From assembly GCF_030811835.1 (NCBI RefSeq), contig NZ_JAUSRO010000013.1, positions 1-64,000 of the forward strand: DNA of 64,000 bases, read 5' to 3'. The notes under the pieces are model-generated. The model was given only the letters and a program-made list of their open reading frames with translations. It was not told the DNA's origin and ran no database searches. Shown one piece after another: positions 61,472 to 64,000 of the stretch (positions within the stretch are counted from its first letter, which is position 1; each line of letters opens with the position of its first letter). A program made the translations under genes and the position numbers. The DNA comes from Variovorax ginsengisoli (GTDB lineage Bacteria > Pseudomonadota > Gammaproteobacteria > Burkholderiales > Burkholderiaceae_C).

Positions 61472-62485
61472 GTGGCCTCATTCGTTTCCTTCGCCCTGTC
61501 GTCCGGCCGCCGTGCCGCCCTTGTCTGCCTGTGCCTGCCGCTGGCGTTGGCCGCTGGCGCGGCCTTCGCGCAGGACGCGGCGAACTACCCCGACAAGCCG
61601 GTCAAGATCATCGTCCCCTTCCCGCCCGGCGGCGCCGCGGACATGTTCGCTCGGATGGTTGGCCAGAAGCTGTCGGACGCCTGGGGCAACCGGCAGCCCG
61701 TGGTCATCGACAACAAGCCCGGCGCGGGCGGCGTGATCGGCACCGACGCGGCAGCCAAGGCGCCGGCCGACGGCAGCACCTTTCTCATGGTGACCATCGG
61801 CCATGCGGTGAACCCCTACATGTACGCCAAGCTGCCCTTCGACACCAAGGCCGACCTGGTGCCGGTGGGCGTGGTGGCGCAGGTGCCCAGCATCGTGGTC
61901 GCGAGCCCGTCCTTCAAGGGCAAGACGCTCAAGGAGGTGATCGACATGGCCAAGGCCAAGCCCGAGTCGTTGCAGTACGCCTCGTCGGGCGTGGGCACCA
62001 CCAGCCACGTGGGCGCGGCGCTGATCGAATCGATGACCGGCATCCACATGATCCACGTGCCGTACAAGGGCGCGGCCCCGGCGCTGCAGGACGTGATGGG
62101 CGACCGCGTCGCGCTGTCGGTGGACATCATCACGTCGTCGCTCCCGCTGGTGCAGAGCGGCAAGCTCGTGCCGCTGGCCATCACCGGCAGCAAGCGTTCG
62201 CCCAAGTTGCCCGACGTGCCCACGGTGGCCGAGGCCGGCGTGCCCGGCTACGAGTTCGTGTCCTGGTACATGCTGCTGGCGCCAGCGAAGACGCCGAAGC
62301 CAGTGCTCGAGAAGGTCAATGCCGAGTTGCGCCGCATGGTGACGATGCCGGACTTCAAGGCCCGCATCGAAGACACCGGCGGCGAGGTCGCGAGCATGAC
62401 GCTCAAGCAGTCGTCCGACTACCTCGATGCCGAGTTCGTGCGCTGGGGCAAGGTCGTCAAGGAACGAAACATCAAGGCGGACTGA
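61472..62485 (+). CDS. Bug-family (TctC-like) periplasmic solute receptor
   Basis: GTG 61472 follows an AAAGGAGAG ribosome site and gives 337 residues with a signal peptide ending AAGAAFA before QDAANYPDKP. The mature protein has YPDKPVKIIVPFPPGGAADM, VVIDNKPGAGGVIGTDAAAK, MIHVPYKGAAPALQDVMGD and PTVAEAGVPGYEFVSWYMLL, all standard Bug motifs. Bug proteins bind carboxylates or amides, with or without a TctAB permease; none is seen here. An in-frame ATG at 61388 is rejected because it lies inside the operator region. Confidence 0.93.
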   Translation: MASFVSFALSSGRRAALVCLCLPLALAAGAAFAQDAANYPDKPVKIIVPFPPGGAADMFARMVGQKLSDAWGNRQPVVIDNKPGAGGVIGTDAAAKAPADGSTFLMVTIGHAVNPYMYAKLPFDTKADLVPVGVVAQVPSIVVASPSFKGKTLKEVIDMAKAKPESLQYASSGVGTTSHVGAALIESMTGIHMIHVPYKGAAPALQDVMGDRVALSVDIITSSLPLVQSGKLVPLAITGSKRSPKLPDVPTVAEAGVPGYEFVSWYMLLAPAKTPKPVLEKVNAELRRMVTMPDFKARIEDTGGEVASMTLKQSSDYLDAEFVRWGKVVKERNIKAD

Positions 62486-62508
62486 CCGCCCATCAGGAGA
62501 CAGAACCG

Positions 62509-63390
62509 ATGCGTGATTTTCAAGGCTACGGCCGCGACCTGCCTGCCTTTCGTTGGCCCGGCAATGCGGGCCTTGCCGTGTCCTTCGTCATGAACTTCGA
62601 GGAGGGCGCGGAGTTCTCCGTGGCCGATGGCGACGTGCGCAATGAAGGCGTGTACGAAGTGATCGATCCGCGCGCCGGTTGGGACCCGTGCATCGACAGC
62701 CACTTCGAGTACGGCACGCGAACCGCCTGGTGGCGCATCGCCGACACCTTCGATCGCTTCGATGCGCCCTTCACGCTCAGCAGCTGCGGCCGGGCCGTCG
62801 AACGCAGCCCATGGCTTGCGCAGGACGCGGTCGCACGCGGGCACGAAGTGTCGGCACATGGCTACCGCTGGCAGAGCCATGCGGACATGGGCATGGAGGA
62901 AGAAGAGGCGTTGATCCTCGCCAGCCTGGCGGCCATCACACAGGCGACGGGCCAGCGCCCCGTGGGCTGGCACACGCGCTCGGCCTGCACGCCGAACACG
63001 CGCGCGCTGCTGGTCAAGCATGGCTTCCTGTACGACAGCGATGCCTACAACGACGACACGCCGTATGTCGTGCCGGTGGACGGCCGGCGCCATCTGGTGC
63101 TGCCCTATGCCTTCGACACCAACGACATGCAGTTCCAGCACACGCAGCGCTTCGACACGGCCGCGAGCTTCGCAGAGTACGTGTGCGATGCGGCCGACTG
63201 GCTGGCGCGCGAGGGCGCGCACGCGCCGCGCATGCTGTCGGTGGGACTGCACCTGCGCATGATCGGCCGTCCGGCGCGCATGAAGGCGCTGGAGCAGATC
63301 CTGCAGCACCTGCGCACGAAGGAGGGGGTGTGGATCGCCACGCGCGCGCAGATCGCCCGCCACTGGCTGGCCGTGCATGGCGGGGCCTGA
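62509..63390 (+). CDS. Polysaccharide deacetylase family hydrolase (PuuE/allantoinase-like)
   Basis: ATG 62509 gives 293 residues. FRWPGNAGLAVSFVMNFEEG, SHFEYGTRTAWWRIADTFDR, GHEVSAHGYRWQSHADMGME and RPVGWHTRSACTPNTRALLV resemble the PuuE group, which includes metal-dependent amidohydrolases on allantoin or similar amides rather than polysaccharides. A GGAGA ribosome site precedes it. It follows the Bug gene by 23 bases, so the receptor and the hydrolase probably share a substrate. Confidence 0.88.
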   Translation: MRDFQGYGRDLPAFRWPGNAGLAVSFVMNFEEGAEFSVADGDVRNEGVYEVIDPRAGWDPCIDSHFEYGTRTAWWRIADTFDRFDAPFTLSSCGRAVERSPWLAQDAVARGHEVSAHGYRWQSHADMGMEEEEALILASLAAITQATGQRPVGWHTRSACTPNTRALLVKHGFLYDSDAYNDDTPYVVPVDGRRHLVLPYAFDTNDMQFQHTQRFDTAASFAEYVCDAADWLAREGAHAPRMLSVGLHLRMIGRPARMKALEQILQHLRTKEGVWIATRAQIARHWLAVHGGA

Positions 63391-63429
63391 GGCCCGGCGA
63401 CGGCCCTGGCGGTGCACTATATTGCGCGG

Positions 63430-64000
63430 ATGATCCTGCAGGAAGAGTCCATTCATCGCGTGCTGTCGCAGGCCCTGCTCGCCGGGCGACTGGCGCCCGG
63501 CACCCAGCTGGTGGAGACGCGATTGGCGGCCGTGTTCGGCGTCACGCGCGAGCGCGTGCGCAAGGTGCTGCACCGGCTCGGCCACGAGCGGCTGCTCGAT
63601 GTCGTGCCGAACCGCGGCTGCTTCGTCTCCAACCCGACGCTCGCGCAGGCGCGCGAGATCTACGACGCACGCCGCATCGTCGAAGGCGGCATCGTCGGCT
63701 GGCTGGCGGGGCGCATCGGCGTCGACCAGATCGCGGCCCTGCGCGCGCATGCCGAACGCGAGCATGCGGCGCTGCATGCGGGCGACCGGGCGCAGTCGAT
63801 CCGGCTCTCCGGCGAATTCCACATGCTGCTGGCCGGCTTCACCGACAGCGCCTTCGTGATGCGCGAGCTGCAGGAGCTGGTCAGCCGCACCTCGATGCTG
63901 GTCGCTTTCTTCGAGCCCGCTGCCTCGTCGGAGTGCGCCTGCGAGGAGCACGACGAGATCCTCATGGCACTGCAGCAAGGCGACGCGGCGCGCGCGGTCA
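63430..64000 (+). CDS. FCD-type GntR transcriptional regulator (cut by window end)
   Basis: The 190 visible residues start MILQEESIHRVLSQALLAGR and contain the winged helix (LETRLAAVFGVTRERVRKVL-like ETRLAAVFGVTRERVRKVLH) and the start of an FCD domain (EIYDARRIVEGGIVGWLAGR, SGEFHMLLAGFTDSAFVMRE). A TATATT (63418-63423) just before the ATG may be a -10, implying a very short or absent leader, and GGTGCACTA (63411-63419) contains the GTGCAC core of the sites at 61366-61398. It is the likely regulator of the Bug-hydrolase pair. Confidence 0.9.
   Translation, partial: MILQEESIHRVLSQALLAGRLAPGTQLVETRLAAVFGVTRERVRKVLHRLGHERLLDVVPNRGCFVSNPTLAQAREIYDARRIVEGGIVGWLAGRIGVDQIAALRAHAEREHAALHAGDRAQSIRLSGEFHMLLAGFTDSAFVMRELQELVSRTSMLVAFFEPAASSECACEEHDEILMALQQGDAARAV

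Overview
The window is a GC-rich chromosomal segment that looks like a betaproteobacterium of the family Comamonadaceae, probably Variovorax or a close relative. The family call rests on overall gene style: GTG starts and ATGA/GTGA overlaps, the argB-slmA pair, a Bug-type solute receptor, a FadE/FadB/thiolase block, and catabolic operons built from Liv transporters and GntR regulators. The genus is an inference, since no rRNA or other decisive marker is present.

Positions 1-20903 form an O-antigen/surface-polysaccharide locus. It starts with a truncated manC on the minus strand, then divergent rfbBDAC (dTDP-L-rhamnose). A more A/T-rich block follows: a 1606-residue FkbM-GT2-GT2-GT4 fusion protein, the decayed remains of an IS5-family transposase and of a GT4 gene, then gmd and rmd (GDP-D-rhamnose). 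Next come a double-GT2 protein and a minus-strand set of three GT2 enzymes with wzm/wzt (ABC export). The locus ends with a WecA/MraY-like sugar-phosphate transferase and a Wzx-like flippase. Together these give two rhamnose donors, at least five glycosyltransferase genes and two different export types.

Positions 20900-28644 hold argB and slmA, then a sugar-acid catabolic locus around a FadR-type GntR regulator: an LDH2-family dehydrogenase, an SMP-30 lactonase and a UxaA-family dehydratase on one side, an SDR dehydrogenase and an FAH-family hydrolase on the other. This set fits a non-phosphorylative L-fucose-like sugar route. An operator-like site, TGGTAAGACCA, lies between the divergent genes.

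Positions 28830-42700 form one tightly packed 13-gene operon: HutC-type GntR, a full LivKHMGF-type ABC importer, an aconitase-family two-subunit hydro-lyase, HyuB, HyuA, an isochorismatase-fold protein lacking the usual catalytic Cys, an FAD flavoprotein and an isocitrate-lyase-superfamily lyase. I read it as a candidate undescribed pathway: import, ATP-dependent ring opening, conversion to a dicarboxylate, hydration and carbon-carbon cleavage. It is the strongest lead in the window.

Positions 42867-55837 carry a LysE exporter, a TetR regulator with a clear near-palindromic operator, and a fatty-acid/acyl-CoA degradation block (FadE, FadB-like, thiolase, thioesterases, SDR, HCCA-isomerase-like protein, crotonase), then an Atm1-type ABC exporter. 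Positions 55883-64000 carry a 2-hydroxyacid dehydrogenase, a LysR regulator, a GltIJKL-type amino-acid importer with two good terminators, and a Bug receptor plus polysaccharide-deacetylase-family hydrolase plus GntR regulator (cut by the window end). Two perfect 12-bp palindromes 21 bp apart precede the Bug gene. A dispersed intergenic repeat occurs three times (about 28.7, 46.6 and 49.1 kb). I saw no tRNA, rRNA, CRISPR array or prophage.
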